Source: Pseudoalteromonas sp. G4
GTDB taxonomy: Bacteria > Pseudomonadota > Gammaproteobacteria > Enterobacterales > Alteromonadaceae
DNA length: 64,000 bases
Direction: 5' to 3'
Assembly: GCF_028875915.1 (NCBI RefSeq)
Contig: NZ_JAPEHW010000001.1
Coordinates: 184,105-248,104 of the forward strand
A program made the position numbers and the translations under genes. Every line of letters starts with the position of its first letter. The first letter of the stretch is position 1. Positions 47,287 through 55,122 of the stretch are shown here, in pieces. A model generated the notes under the pieces. It did no database searches and was not told the DNA's origin. It was given only the letters and a program-made list of their open reading frames with translations.

Positions 47287-48183
47287 ATGATTAAACAAGA
47301 GTCTCACCTAATAACGATGGCAAATGGCGACAAGGTTCATTTAAGGCAAATTTACACCAATGCTAAAGGGCCTGTTGTGTTTTTTATGCATGGCGCGGTA
47401 GAAAATGGCCGAATATTTTATACCCATTCTAATAAAGGATTAGCGCCATTTTTAGCTGAAGCAGGTTTTAATTGTTTTGTGGCAGACCTCAGAGGTAGAG
47501 GAAATAGTGAACCTAAAATTACAAGTGAAAGTAAAACGGGTCAACGAGATTCTATCGTCGAAGAAATACCAGCCATGTTGGAATTTATAACAAAGACAAC
47601 TAAGCAACCCATTTCGTATTTTTGCGCTCATTCTTGGGGAGGCGTTTTACTGAATTCTGTGTTGGCACGTTTTCCACATTACCAAAATGAGCTAAAAGCG
47701 TGCGTCTATTTTGCATCAAAGCGGACAATTTATAATAATCACCCTAGTAAATATCTACAGGCAAATTTAGTTTGGTATTTTATTTCGCCAATTTTGATAA
47801 GAATCTATGGCTATTTACCTGCCAAGCGTTTTGGTTTTGGTTCTGACGATGAAACGCGTTTATCTCATAAAGAGGGCGTTGAATGGGTAAAAAGAAACCC
47901 TTGGGTATGCCCATTTGATGGCTTTGACTATGGCAAAGCACTGTCAGAACGAGCTTTACCGCCAACACTTCACATTGGTGCTGTAAATGACAAGGCTTTA
48001 GCGCAGAAAATAGATATTGAAGCGTTTATCAACGAAAGTGGTCAAGGCAAACAGTTATTAAATATGTATGGTAAAAAACATAACCACTTAATCGACTATG
48101 ATCATATCAATATATTAACGGCTACTGAGGCCAAAGCCGAAACATTCCAAGATACATTAGAGTGGTTTAAACAACACTCCTAA
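47287..48183 (+). CDS. alpha/beta hydrolase
   Basis: A 298-residue cytoplasmic hydrolase with no signal. FFMHGAVENGRIF provides the oxyanion loop (HG), and FCAHSWGGVLLNS the nucleophile serine in place of the commoner GxSxGG. KKHNHLIDYDHINI at the C-terminus likely holds the catalytic histidine. It resembles serine aminopeptidase/lysophospholipase-like hydrolases. The substrate is unknown. Confidence 0.82.
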   Translation: MIKQESHLITMANGDKVHLRQIYTNAKGPVVFFMHGAVENGRIFYTHSNKGLAPFLAEAGFNCFVADLRGRGNSEPKITSESKTGQRDSIVEEIPAMLEFITKTTKQPISYFCAHSWGGVLLNSVLARFPHYQNELKACVYFASKRTIYNNHPSKYLQANLVWYFISPILIRIYGYLPAKRFGFGSDDETRLSHKEGVEWVKRNPWVCPFDGFDYGKALSERALPPTLHIGAVNDKALAQKIDIEAFINESGQGKQLLNMYGKKHNHLIDYDHINILTATEAKAETFQDTLEWFKQHS

Positions 48184-48268
48184 TACAAAGGAATTTAAAC
48201 CAACAACTTTTTACAGAAATCGTTTATACCTTTTGCATTTCATGTGCGAAAATATAGGTATGCGAACG

Positions 48269-48616
48269 ATGAAATATTTCCATAAAGCACCTGTGCGTGT
48301 GCTTAAAATAAAACAACAAAGAAGTCGATTAAAAGTTCGTCGTCAAATGTTGCAAGTAAAACATGCACTTGCTCAAGAAAAACAAGAAACAATTGATATG
48401 TTGATTACTTATCGTAATTATACGCAAGGTAAAGCAAGTAAAAGTGAATTAAAAGAAGCAAACCAACAATTTCTTGATGTGCTAAAAGGTGTTGGATTAG
48501 GCATTTTTGCAATCTTACCTTTTGCACCCATCACAATTCCGCTCATTGTTAAATTAGGCAAAATGGTAGGTGTTGAAGTACTGCCAAGCGCCTTTAATAA
48601 ATCAGAAAATAAGTAA
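48269..48616 (+). CDS. small LETM1-like domain protein
   Basis: A 115-residue protein from the ATG at 48269; earlier in-frame ATGs at 48233, 48242 and 48260 lack spaced ribosome-binding sites. A very basic N-terminal half (VRVLKIKQQRSRLKVRRQM) is followed by LGIFAILPFAPITIPLIVKLG and VEVLPSAF, the hydrophobic core seen in LETM1 ribosome-binding domains. It could be anchored to the membrane by this one segment. The function is unknown, and ribosome contact would be an inference from the mitochondrial family. Confidence 0.68.
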   Translation: MKYFHKAPVRVLKIKQQRSRLKVRRQMLQVKHALAQEKQETIDMLITYRNYTQGKASKSELKEANQQFLDVLKGVGLGIFAILPFAPITIPLIVKLGKMVGVEVLPSAFNKSENK

Positions 48617-48702
48617 AATTTCTTAACGTTTAATTCAGACATTCAATTAAAATGTTTGTTATGCTATTACGCATAATTTTAAACAAATGAAGGTCTTTAA
48701 AT

Positions 48703-50064
48703 ATGACGCAAGCCCTAGTTCACCAATCTGAAGGGACTCCGCTTACAATTCTTGCTTCAAGCGAATTTAACGCTTGGCAACAAAAGCAAACCACCGTTGT
48801 TCAAAATTGGCTTAATGCGATAAGTTTTGAAGGCAAAGGTGTATTACTAGTACCTAATTTTACAGATGGGAAATTGGAACAGGCAGTGTTCTTTACTCAA
48901 AGTACAGAATCGCTTTGGGCATGTGGCGATCTTGCTAGCCAACTACCGGATGGCACATATTTATTAACCAACGATAAAGATACTAGTAAACTAATCGCGA
49001 CTAGTTTTGCGTTAGGCTGTTACGATTTTGCACCCTATAAGCAATCTAAAACGCAATCGGTAAAATTGGCAATCGCTGACAAAACTGTTTTTGATGAAGT
49101 AGTGACCTATGTGAAAGGTGTTAGCATTGTTCGAGACTTAGTAAATATGCCAGCGGGTGATATGATGCCACAGCATATGGCTGAATTTATGTCTGATATG
49201 GCGGATGAGTTTTCCGGTACTTTCTCACAAATTATAGGTGATGAATTACTTGAGCAAAACTATCCAACCATCCACGCTGTAGGCCGTGCTAGTGCGAATA
49301 AACCAAGGCTGCTCGACTTACGCTGGGGCGATGAAAATGCGCCTAAAGTTACTTTAGTCGGTAAAGGCGTTTGTTTTGATTCTGGTGGTTTAGATTTAAA
49401 ACCTGCATCAGGCATGCGTTTAATGAAAAAAGACATGGGCGGTGCAGCGCATGTATTAGGTTTGGCGCATATGATCATGGCATTTAAATTACCTGTTAAT
49501 TTGCGCGTAATGATCCCTGCCGTTGAAAACGCGGTTTCTGATAATGCGCTACGTCCAGGCGATGTAATAAAAACACGTAAAGGCATTACTGTTGAAATTG
49601 ATAATACAGATGCAGAAGGGCGTCTAGTGCTTTGTGATGCATTAGCTGAGGCTGTGAACGATAAACCAGATACGCTTATTGATTTTGCAACTTTGACAGG
49701 CGCTTGTCGTATTGCATTAGGAACGGAATTACCAGGATTTTTCAGTGATGATAAAGCGTTAGTATCAGGCTTAGAAGCTGCCGCTGAAGATGTTCAAGAT
49801 CCAGTTTGGCACTTACCGCTTTATCAAGATTACAAAGATTTATTAAGCAGTTCGGTTGCGGATATGACTAACTGTGCTTCAGGCCCATTTGGTGGAGCTA
49901 TTACAGCTGCTCTTTATTTACAAGAGTTTGTTGATGACAGCATTTCATGGGTTCACTTTGATGTAATGGCATGGAACTTAAGAAAGTTACCAGGCCGTCC
50001 TGTTGGTGGTGAAGCATTTGGTGTGCGTGCTGTATTAAAGTACTTACAAGATAAGTATCAATAA
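48703..50064 (+). CDS. M17 leucyl aminopeptidase family protein
   Basis: A 453-residue cytosolic metalloaminopeptidase. The N-terminal regulatory domain (about 1-160) is divergent. The catalytic domain has GKGVCFDSGGLDLKP, MKKDMGGAAHV and NTDAEGRLVL, supplying the Lys-Asp-Asp-Asp-Glu two-metal site of the M17 family. LTGACRIALG and GPFGGAITAALYL follow. It is a PepA relative but shorter, like the peptidases often annotated as leucyl aminopeptidase family protein in Alteromonadales. It has an AAGG ribosome-binding site and is convergent with the ParA operon. Confidence 0.93.
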   Translation: MTQALVHQSEGTPLTILASSEFNAWQQKQTTVVQNWLNAISFEGKGVLLVPNFTDGKLEQAVFFTQSTESLWACGDLASQLPDGTYLLTNDKDTSKLIATSFALGCYDFAPYKQSKTQSVKLAIADKTVFDEVVTYVKGVSIVRDLVNMPAGDMMPQHMAEFMSDMADEFSGTFSQIIGDELLEQNYPTIHAVGRASANKPRLLDLRWGDENAPKVTLVGKGVCFDSGGLDLKPASGMRLMKKDMGGAAHVLGLAHMIMAFKLPVNLRVMIPAVENAVSDNALRPGDVIKTRKGITVEIDNTDAEGRLVLCDALAEAVNDKPDTLIDFATLTGACRIALGTELPGFFSDDKALVSGLEAAAEDVQDPVWHLPLYQDYKDLLSSSVADMTNCASGPFGGAITAALYLQEFVDDSISWVHFDVMAWNLRKLPGRPVGGEAFGVRAVLKYLQDKYQ

Positions 50065-50066
50065 AT

Positions 50067-50384
50067 TTATTTAGTATCGATATGCTCAAGTAAAGCATCT
50101 AAGCTGAGATCATCGCCTTGTGCAAGCTCGTTTATTAGCAGTCTTAATATATAAGATTTAGATAAACCAGAATGTTTTGAGATCTCGTCCAGTTGCTTTA
50201 TATGATCTGGCGAAAGGGTGAAAGTCGCATTTTTGAACTTTCGCCCTTTTTTAATATGTCTTTTATTATCAAGGGTATTGGACTTACCTTGAGCATACAA
50301 ATTAGCTTGCTCAATAAACTCATCCACCGAAATCTTTTCTTTTTGATTTCGTCCTTTATTCTTTTTTAAATCAATTAAACTCAT
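50067..50384 (-). CDS. ribbon-helix-helix protein, ParA partner
   Basis: A 105-residue basic protein. The N-terminal part (about 1-50) is charged and probably disordered. The C-terminal part (about 51-100, NATFTLSPDHIKQLDEISKH, then SGLSKSYILRLLINELAQ) is a ribbon-helix-helix DNA-binding domain of the kind in small ParB-like or CopG-like partners. It overlaps the ParA gene by 14 bases, so it is almost certainly translated with it. Small RHH partners in other systems bind centromere-like sites and stimulate the ATPase through a basic N-terminal tail. Confidence 0.8.
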   Translation of the reverse strand: MSLIDLKKNKGRNQKEKISVDEFIEQANLYAQGKSNTLDNKRHIKKGRKFKNATFTLSPDHIKQLDEISKHSGLSKSYILRLLINELAQGDDLSLDALLEHIDTK

Positions 50385-51036
50385 GACCGTGAACCACTTC
50401 CATTGTTAATAATTCATCAACAATGGCTTTAATTTCTTGAGCTGCTTTACCATCAGGATCGCGCTCGATAACAGACTGCCCGTTTTCTTCACTATCATCA
50501 TATATGTTTCTGCTGAATGTAACAGCATTTAAAACTGGAATACCATAAGAAGCACATACTTCTTTCGCTTCGATAATACGATTAGCTTGATTTGGCAGTG
50601 AAGGACATTGAGTAATAACAAATGCCGCATTTAATTTTGGATTAACCATTTTACAAGTTGTTAAAATGTCTTCCATATGCGGTACCGTTTTAAGATCACG
50701 GCGTTTCGGTCTTAGTGGGATCAAGGTATGATCTGCAACTGACATGGCTGCACGTAACGCAAGATTATCTTGTCCGCCACAATCGACAATGACATAATCA
50801 TAGTGATTTTCTAAACTAAGTAAATCATTTCTAATTTTGCCATAAAGCTGAACACAGTTAATACAAGGAAGTTGAGGATTAGTATTACGGGCTTGGATCC
50901 AATCCGATGAAGTGCGTTGCGGATCACAATCAACAATTAAAACAGTAAAATTTTGCAGGGTTAAATAAACAGCGACATTTTGCGCTAAACAGCTCTTGCC
51001 ACTACCACCTTTTTCGCCGCCAACAAGAATTATCAT
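50371..51036 (-). CDS. ParA family ATPase
   Basis: A 221-residue ATPase. The deviant Walker A is GEKGGSGKS, with the signature Lys9 and Lys14. VDCDPQRTSSDW is switch I, and VIVDCGGQDNLALR is switch II. The protein is short, lacking the N-terminal DNA-binding extension of plasmid P1-type ParA, as in ParF-, McdA- and PpfA-like positioning ATPases. Its start overlaps the PilZ gene stop (ATGA), and its 3' end overlaps the RHH gene. It may position a protein complex or a DNA locus. It is not near rRNA operons or oriC genes, so it is not the housekeeping ParA. Confidence 0.9.
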   Translation of the reverse strand: MIILVGGEKGGSGKSCLAQNVAVYLTLQNFTVLIVDCDPQRTSSDWIQARNTNPQLPCINCVQLYGKIRNDLLSLENHYDYVIVDCGGQDNLALRAAMSVADHTLIPLRPKRRDLKTVPHMEDILTTCKMVNPKLNAAFVITQCPSLPNQANRIIEAKEVCASYGIPVLNAVTFSRNIYDDSEENGQSVIERDPDGKAAQEIKAIVDELLTMEVVHGHEFN

Positions 51037-51347
51037 TTGTCACCCCCTTGCTCGACAAATTCCATTGCAATATCAAACCAATCATGCACCTCAGTTTCTC
51101 TTATTACCTTTGCATAAATTGAGTTTGTGGTGCCTTGTTTATCTCGGAATGTAACTTTTACAGGATTTTCGGTATTGATAGGGCGGTCAATATTAACTTT
51201 TAGCCCGCCATTAGATACATCAATACACATTGCTTGGCGTTTAATGATATTCCCATTTTCACATTGCCATTCTAAGCCGATAAGCTCTTTTTCCATGTCA
51301 AGTCGTAATGAGCGTCTTTGTTCTATTGCGGAAGTATGCTCATGCAT
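51033..51347 (-). CDS. PilZ domain protein (c-di-GMP receptor)
   Basis: A 104-residue single-domain protein from the ATG at 51347, which has AAAGGG upstream. The two c-di-GMP motifs are complete: RxxxR as R11-RSL-R15 and DxSxxG as D43-V-S45-N-G-G48. It therefore probably binds the second messenger. It is the first gene of an operon with a ParA ATPase (4-base overlap) and an RHH protein. That places a c-di-GMP sensor beside a positioning ATPase, which is unusual. Confidence 0.87.
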   Translation of the reverse strand: MHEHTSAIEQRRSLRLDMEKELIGLEWQCENGNIIKRQAMCIDVSNGGLKVNIDRPINTENPVKVTFRDKQGTTNSIYAKVIRETEVHDWFDIAMEFVEQGGDK

Positions 51348-51447
51348 AGTAGTACCCTTTAACATTCGCAAAATTGCAATCCATCACATGCGTTATGGCG
51401 CGTCTTAATATTTAAAGCGTAGTGTTAAAAGGAAAATTTGCAAATAA

Positions 51448-51473
51448 GAAAGCCTGCATAAATGCAGGCTTAA
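51448..51473 (-). terminator. rho-independent terminator of the FabH-type gene
   Basis: AAGCCTGCA (51450-51458) pairs with TGCAGGCTT (51463-51471) around TAAA, and on the minus strand is followed by TCTTATTTG. It lies 10 bases after the stop of the 3-ketoacyl synthase gene. Confidence 0.78.
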
Positions 51474-51480
51474 TAAGAGG

Positions 51481-52548
51481 TTACTGACAATGCGCTACAG
51501 CATGTTGGATTAATTCAAGTCCAGTCTGATCGCACTGTGTTAATGTGTGTGAAGGTGCTGTTGTAGGAGTCGTGCGCTCTCCCCATTGAATATAACTTGC
51601 AGCCCATGTTAAACCAGCACCAAATGCCGCTGAAATAATGCTGCTATTTGGTTTAATTAAACCACATTCAACAGCTTCACACAGCGCGATAGGAATGGTC
51701 GCAGCAGAGGTATTACCGTACTTATCTATATTCACCATAACAGATTCGTCAGGTAATTTTACTTTAGTTTGAATTGCTTGGATTATGCGTAAATTTGCTT
51801 GATGCGGAATTAGCACATCGATATCAGCGATATCACTGCCCACTTGCTGCAATACATCATCCACTGCGGTTGTCATACCTTTTACTGCGCGTTTAAAGAT
51901 TTCGCGCCCTTCGAATAAAATATCAGAAGGTCCTACTGCTTGGTATTTATCAATGTCAGTACCAAAATTACGAATATGAAGAATTTCACGGTCTTCACTA
52001 TCACAGCCAGTTTTAGTTCCTAGTAGTCCTGATTTATCATCGCTTGCTTCAAGGACGACCGCACCTGCTCCGTCACCGAATAATACAGCGCTATCACGGC
52101 GCTGCCAGTTAACATACCAAGTCATTCGTTCAGCACCAATTACTACCGCTTTTTTAATCATGCCAGCTTGAATTTGCGCCGTGGCATTTTGTAATGCATA
52201 CAAAAACCCTGAACATGCGGCGTTTACATCACATGCAGCTGCCCCTTTGGCACCAATATTTTTTTGAACTTGAGATGCGGTATTTGCAACCAATGTTGTG
52301 GGAGTGCACGTCGCAAGTAGTACTAAATCAATATCACTTGCATCGGTAATGCCAGCACAATCAAGGGCATTGCGTGCTGCTATAGTTGCTAAATCAGCAG
52401 TACTTTGATGAGAAATACGACGCTCTTTAATGCCAGTACGAGATGTAATCCATTCATCATTAGTTTCCATTATTTGGCTTAGATCATCATTTGTGAGTGT
52501 TACCGGTGGAATGCATTTCCCCCAGCCGGTAATTTTGGCATACTTCAT
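51481..52548 (-). CDS. 3-ketoacyl-ACP synthase III (FabH-like)
   Basis: A 355-residue thiolase-fold condensing enzyme from the ATG at 52548 (AAGGG upstream; a TTG two codons earlier is less likely). The triad is Cys112 ([11 protein letters not shown]), His249 ([10 protein letters not shown]) and Asn279 (YGNTSAATI), as in FabH. It is about 35 residues longer than E. coli FabH at the C-terminus, with a tail rich in threonine. It is not in a fab operon, so it may be an accessory synthase with a different acyl specificity. It is divergent from the RegB-like gene. Confidence 0.92.
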   Translation of the reverse strand: MKYAKITGWGKCIPPVTLTNDDLSQIMETNDEWITSRTGIKERRISHQSTADLATIAARNALDCAGITDASDIDLVLLATCTPTTLVANTASQVQKNIGAKGAAACDVNAACSGFLYALQNATAQIQAGMIKKAVVIGAERMTWYVNWQRRDSAVLFGDGAGAVVLEASDDKSGLLGTKTGCDSEDREILHIRNFGTDIDKYQAVGPSDILFEGREIFKRAVKGMTTAVDDVLQQVGSDIADIDVLIPHQANLRIIQAIQTKVKLPDESVMVNIDKYGNTSAATIPIALCEAVECGLIKPNSSIISAAFGAGLTWAASYIQWGERTTPTTAPSHTLTQCDQTGLELIQHAVAHCQ

Positions 52549-52633
52549 TAGCAACCCTTACGTTCATTTCTTAGTGTGATGAACTGGTTATACCAGATAC
52601 AGTGCTATTTGTCTTTGTTTAAACGAGTTACAT

Positions 52634-53896
52634 GTGACTTTGCTTGCTAAATTTATTAGTGCAGAACCTTCATTAGCTTATCGAAAGCCAATTAGTCGAT
52701 TATTATTTTTACGAACAGTATCAATTGCTATTCAATTGCTCAGTGTCATAGTGCTGCATTTCTCAATGGGTACGCATGATTATATTGGCGTGTTGCTGTT
52801 GATTATTGCATTCGAAACCTTGTTTCACCTCTCAAGTATTGTCTATTTTTCAAGACTAAATGCGACAAACCTTGCACTTACATTACAGATCCTTGCAGAT
52901 ATCACCTTCTTAAGTTTAATGTTACTTTATAGTGGCGGGGCAACAAATGCTTTTGTTTCGCTATTACTTTTACCGCTGATTATTGCCGCAGTCTGCTTAC
53001 CGTTACGCTGGCAAGCGCTTTGCTCTTTTACCGCTGTTGGATTTTATACATTGCTGGTATTTAACATGCCAAAACATGAAATGCACCATATGGATATGCA
53101 AGAACACTTCCTTGGTATGTGGCTTAATTTTGTTTTATCCGCTTTGGTAGTAACTACAACAATAAGCGCACTCGTTAAAGCAAATACCAATAAAGAAAGG
53201 CAAATGGCTATTCAACGTGAAGAAACGTTAAGAAGTGAACAGCTTATGGCACTTGGCACAGCAGCTGCTCAAGTAACACATCATCTTGCAACGCCGATTG
53301 CTAACCTGCAAATGATTTATGAAGACTTAGAAGAAGAAATTGGTGGTAATAATTCACTTGTTAAAGAGATGGCAGCGCCGTTATTGCAATGTACACAGCA
53401 ACTTGCTTATTTTCGTGATTATGCAAGCCAGATTAAAGCGAATAAAATAGCACCAATTTTTATAAATAACTTACTTAATGAGTTTTATGATGCCTGTTTA
53501 TTGCATTTCCCAGAGCAACAGATTGAGCTTAATAATCAAATTCGTGCTGAAAGTAAAATAAATGCGGATAGCTTACTTTTGTCGGCATTAATTAATGTAG
53601 TGCAAAACGCGGTTGATGCGAATAAACAAGCTGCCAAGCAGACAATTAAAATTAATGTTTTTGAAAAGTCTGATTTGTTGAACATTGAAATAACCGATCA
53701 GGGTAATGGTTTTGATTTAGACTTGCTTGACTCACTCGGGCACGAAACCATTAAAAGTCAAAAGGGAATGGGGATCGCACTTTTCTTATCGAATACCACG
53801 GTAAATAAACTTGGTGGTGAACTAATCATTGAAAATAGTCAGCAGATAGGTGAAAACCATGGCGCTAAAGTAACAATAAGGTTACCTCTTTTATGA
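52634..53896 (+). CDS. RegB/PrrB-like membrane sensor histidine kinase
   Basis: A 420-residue kinase from a GTG at 52634 (the nearby ATG at 52632 is immediately followed by a stop). Six membrane helices lie in about residues 22-180. The loop GGATNAF (101-107) matches the RegB quinone-binding heptad GGxxNPF except for Pro to Ala. The H box is THHLATPIANL with His216, as in RegB. The HATPase domain has NVVQNAVDANKQA and DQGNGFDL. RegB proteins sense the redox state of the quinone pool. The gene overlaps its response regulator by 4 bases. Confidence 0.9.
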   Translation: MTLLAKFISAEPSLAYRKPISRLLFLRTVSIAIQLLSVIVLHFSMGTHDYIGVLLLIIAFETLFHLSSIVYFSRLNATNLALTLQILADITFLSLMLLYSGGATNAFVSLLLLPLIIAAVCLPLRWQALCSFTAVGFYTLLVFNMPKHEMHHMDMQEHFLGMWLNFVLSALVVTTTISALVKANTNKERQMAIQREETLRSEQLMALGTAAAQVTHHLATPIANLQMIYEDLEEEIGGNNSLVKEMAAPLLQCTQQLAYFRDYASQIKANKIAPIFINNLLNEFYDACLLHFPEQQIELNNQIRAESKINADSLLLSALINVVQNAVDANKQAAKQTIKINVFEKSDLLNIEITDQGNGFDLDLLDSLGHETIKSQKGMGIALFLSNTTVNKLGGELIIENSQQIGENHGAKVTIRLPLL

Positions 53897-54429
53897 ATTT
53901 ACTGATTGTTGAAGACGATGTGGCCTATGGCCAAACCTTGTCGCGAAGAATGCACAAACAAGGCTTTAATGTCGAACTTGTATCAAGTGCAGACGAAGTA
54001 CTACTAGCAGCTAGGCGATTTGAACCAAAGTACATATTACTTGATATGAAACTCGGCAATCAGACAAGCTTACCATTGATAAAACCTCTACGTTCGCTGT
54101 TGCCAGAAAGTTCGATAGTGCTATTAACCGGGTTTGCCAGCATTGCTACTGCAGTTGAAGCAATTAGACAAGGCGCAAATGATTATTTAGCAAAACCTGT
54201 GGATACACAGTCTGTGGTTGCAACCTTGACAGGTAAAAAAGCGACAGTGGAAGTCGATGAATCACCTTTATCTAGCGAACAGATGGAGTGGGAACATATT
54301 AATCAAGTACTTAAAACGAATAACGGTAATGTGTCTGAAACGGCGCGGCAATTGGGAATGCACCGTAGAACACTGCAACGTAAATTACAGAAGAAACCAC
54401 TATTGGTGAAAGTTGAACATTATGGCTAA
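53893..54429 (+). CDS. RegA/PrrA/ActR-like response regulator
   Basis: A 178-residue regulator. The receiver domain (1-115) has the acidic pocket VEDD and the phosphorylation site Asp51 (ILLDMKLGN). The C-terminal Fis-type helix-turn-helix reads NVSETARQLGMHRRTLQRKL, nearly identical to RegA. RegA proteins activate or repress respiratory, cytochrome and carbon-fixation genes. It overlaps both the kinase gene (4 bases) and the next zinc-ribbon gene. Confidence 0.93.
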   Translation: MNLLIVEDDVAYGQTLSRRMHKQGFNVELVSSADEVLLAARRFEPKYILLDMKLGNQTSLPLIKPLRSLLPESSIVLLTGFASIATAVEAIRQGANDYLAKPVDTQSVVATLTGKKATVEVDESPLSSEQMEWEHINQVLKTNNGNVSETARQLGMHRRTLQRKLQKKPLLVKVEHYG

Positions 54430-54673
54430 ACCAAATAAGCGCTTACCAGAACGTGTAGTTGATATTATATGTACGTCATGTAAAACACGGCTTTACAAGT
54501 ACCATAAAAATGGCAAAGGTTCGTTAGTTAAATGTTTTAAAGAACGTATAGCCAAAGATTTTTGCGATGTAAGTTGTATTTGCCCAACGTGTGGTCAAGA
54601 GTTTGCCCGAGAGCAAATGATTCGTGGTAGTGTGGCTTATAAAATAATTGGCGGTAAGGCCAAAATAAGTTAA
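54422..54673 (+). CDS. small zinc-ribbon protein
   Basis: An 83-residue basic protein with two CxxC pairs: ICTSCKTRLYKYHKNGKG and ICPTCGQEFARE, forming a zinc ribbon. A further cysteine occurs at KCFKER and another at FCDVSC. The start at 54422 overlaps the response regulator stop by 8 bases; an ATG three codons earlier is possible. It is probably co-translated with the redox two-component pair, so a redox or metal role is plausible. No family name is assigned. Confidence 0.72.
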   Translation: MAKPNKRLPERVVDIICTSCKTRLYKYHKNGKGSLVKCFKERIAKDFCDVSCICPTCGQEFAREQMIRGSVAYKIIGGKAKIS

Positions 54674-54705
54674 TTACTTTAAAACTATGTCAAGGACAAA
54701 AGTGT

Positions 54706-54733
54706 TTGCAAGCAGTTTTTAAACCATTAGAAT
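54706..54733 (+). promoter_or_regulatory. sigma-70 promoter of the structured leader
   Basis: TTGCAA (54706-54711) and TAGAAT (54728-54733) are separated by 16 bases. Transcription should begin near 54740, just before the GC-rich leader, which makes the leader about 100 bases long. Confidence 0.55.
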
Positions 54734-54740
54734 AATCGCG

Positions 54741-54834
54741 ACTGAGGGTTCTCCTCAACTACAAGCTGTTTCATGGAATGAAAATCGCCCTCCCCACGGA
54801 CCGGGCCAGCATATTTGGGCGCATAAGCTTGGAG
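54741..54834 (+). ncRNA. structured 5' leader RNA, riboswitch-like, unknown class
   Basis: This stretch is visibly richer in GC than its AT-rich surroundings and is not coding. Helices seen by eye are: TGAGG 54743-54747 with CCTCA 54753-54757; CAAGCT 54762-54767 with AGCTTG 54826-54831, closing a junction; inside it TTTCAT 54769-54774 with ATGAAA 54778-54783 (loop GGA); and CGCCC 54786-54790 with GGGCG 54817-54821. The closing helix ends at the first base of the GGAG ribosome-binding site (54831-54834), so folding could control translation of the gene at 54842. It does not match any riboswitch class I know. Confidence 0.5.
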
Positions 54835-54841
54835 TTATCAA

Positions 54842-55102
54842 TTGATCTCAATTATTTTCGATATTATCGGCATGACCGGTACATTTCTTGTTGTCGGTGC
54901 GTTCTTTTTATTGCAGTTAGATAAAGTTAAACCCACAGGTATTGCTTATAATCTAATGAACCTTTCTGGTGCAATTCTTTTACTTATAAGTCTTTGTTAT
55001 AATTTTAATTTAGCGAGTTTTGTAATTGAATTATTTTGGATTGCAGCGTCATTAATTGGTCTTTATAAATACTATAAAGCACCTAAAAAAGCTGCAATCT
55101 AG
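54842..55102 (+). CDS. small membrane protein, possibly CBU_0592 family
   Basis: An 86-residue protein with three hydrophobic helices (about residues 3-25, 32-52 and 55-75) and a basic tail. The start is a TTG with GGAG 7 bases upstream. IIGMTGTFLVVGAFFLLQ, then AYNLMNLSGAILLLIS, resembles the CBU_0592 family of small membrane proteins; the function is unknown. It is preceded by a promoter and a structured leader RNA, and is followed after 20 bases by a second envelope gene. Confidence 0.72.
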   Translation: MISIIFDIIGMTGTFLVVGAFFLLQLDKVKPTGIAYNLMNLSGAILLLISLCYNFNLASFVIELFWIAASLIGLYKYYKAPKKAAI

Positions 55103-55122
55103 TAACTGACTAAGGAAAGGGA

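Noticed and set aside
50371..51036. Chromosome-partition ParA or plasmid integration signature
   Set aside because: No parB-type gene, parS-like repeats, replication gene or att sites are nearby; the partners are PilZ and a small RHH protein.
54741..54800. Partial resemblance of the GC-rich leader to the 5' part of 4.5S (SRP) RNA (GGTTCTCC, then CAAC and CTGTTT)
   Set aside because: The essential SRP core (GGTCAGG with GGAAGGAAGCAGCC) is absent, and the element sits directly before a ribosome-binding site.
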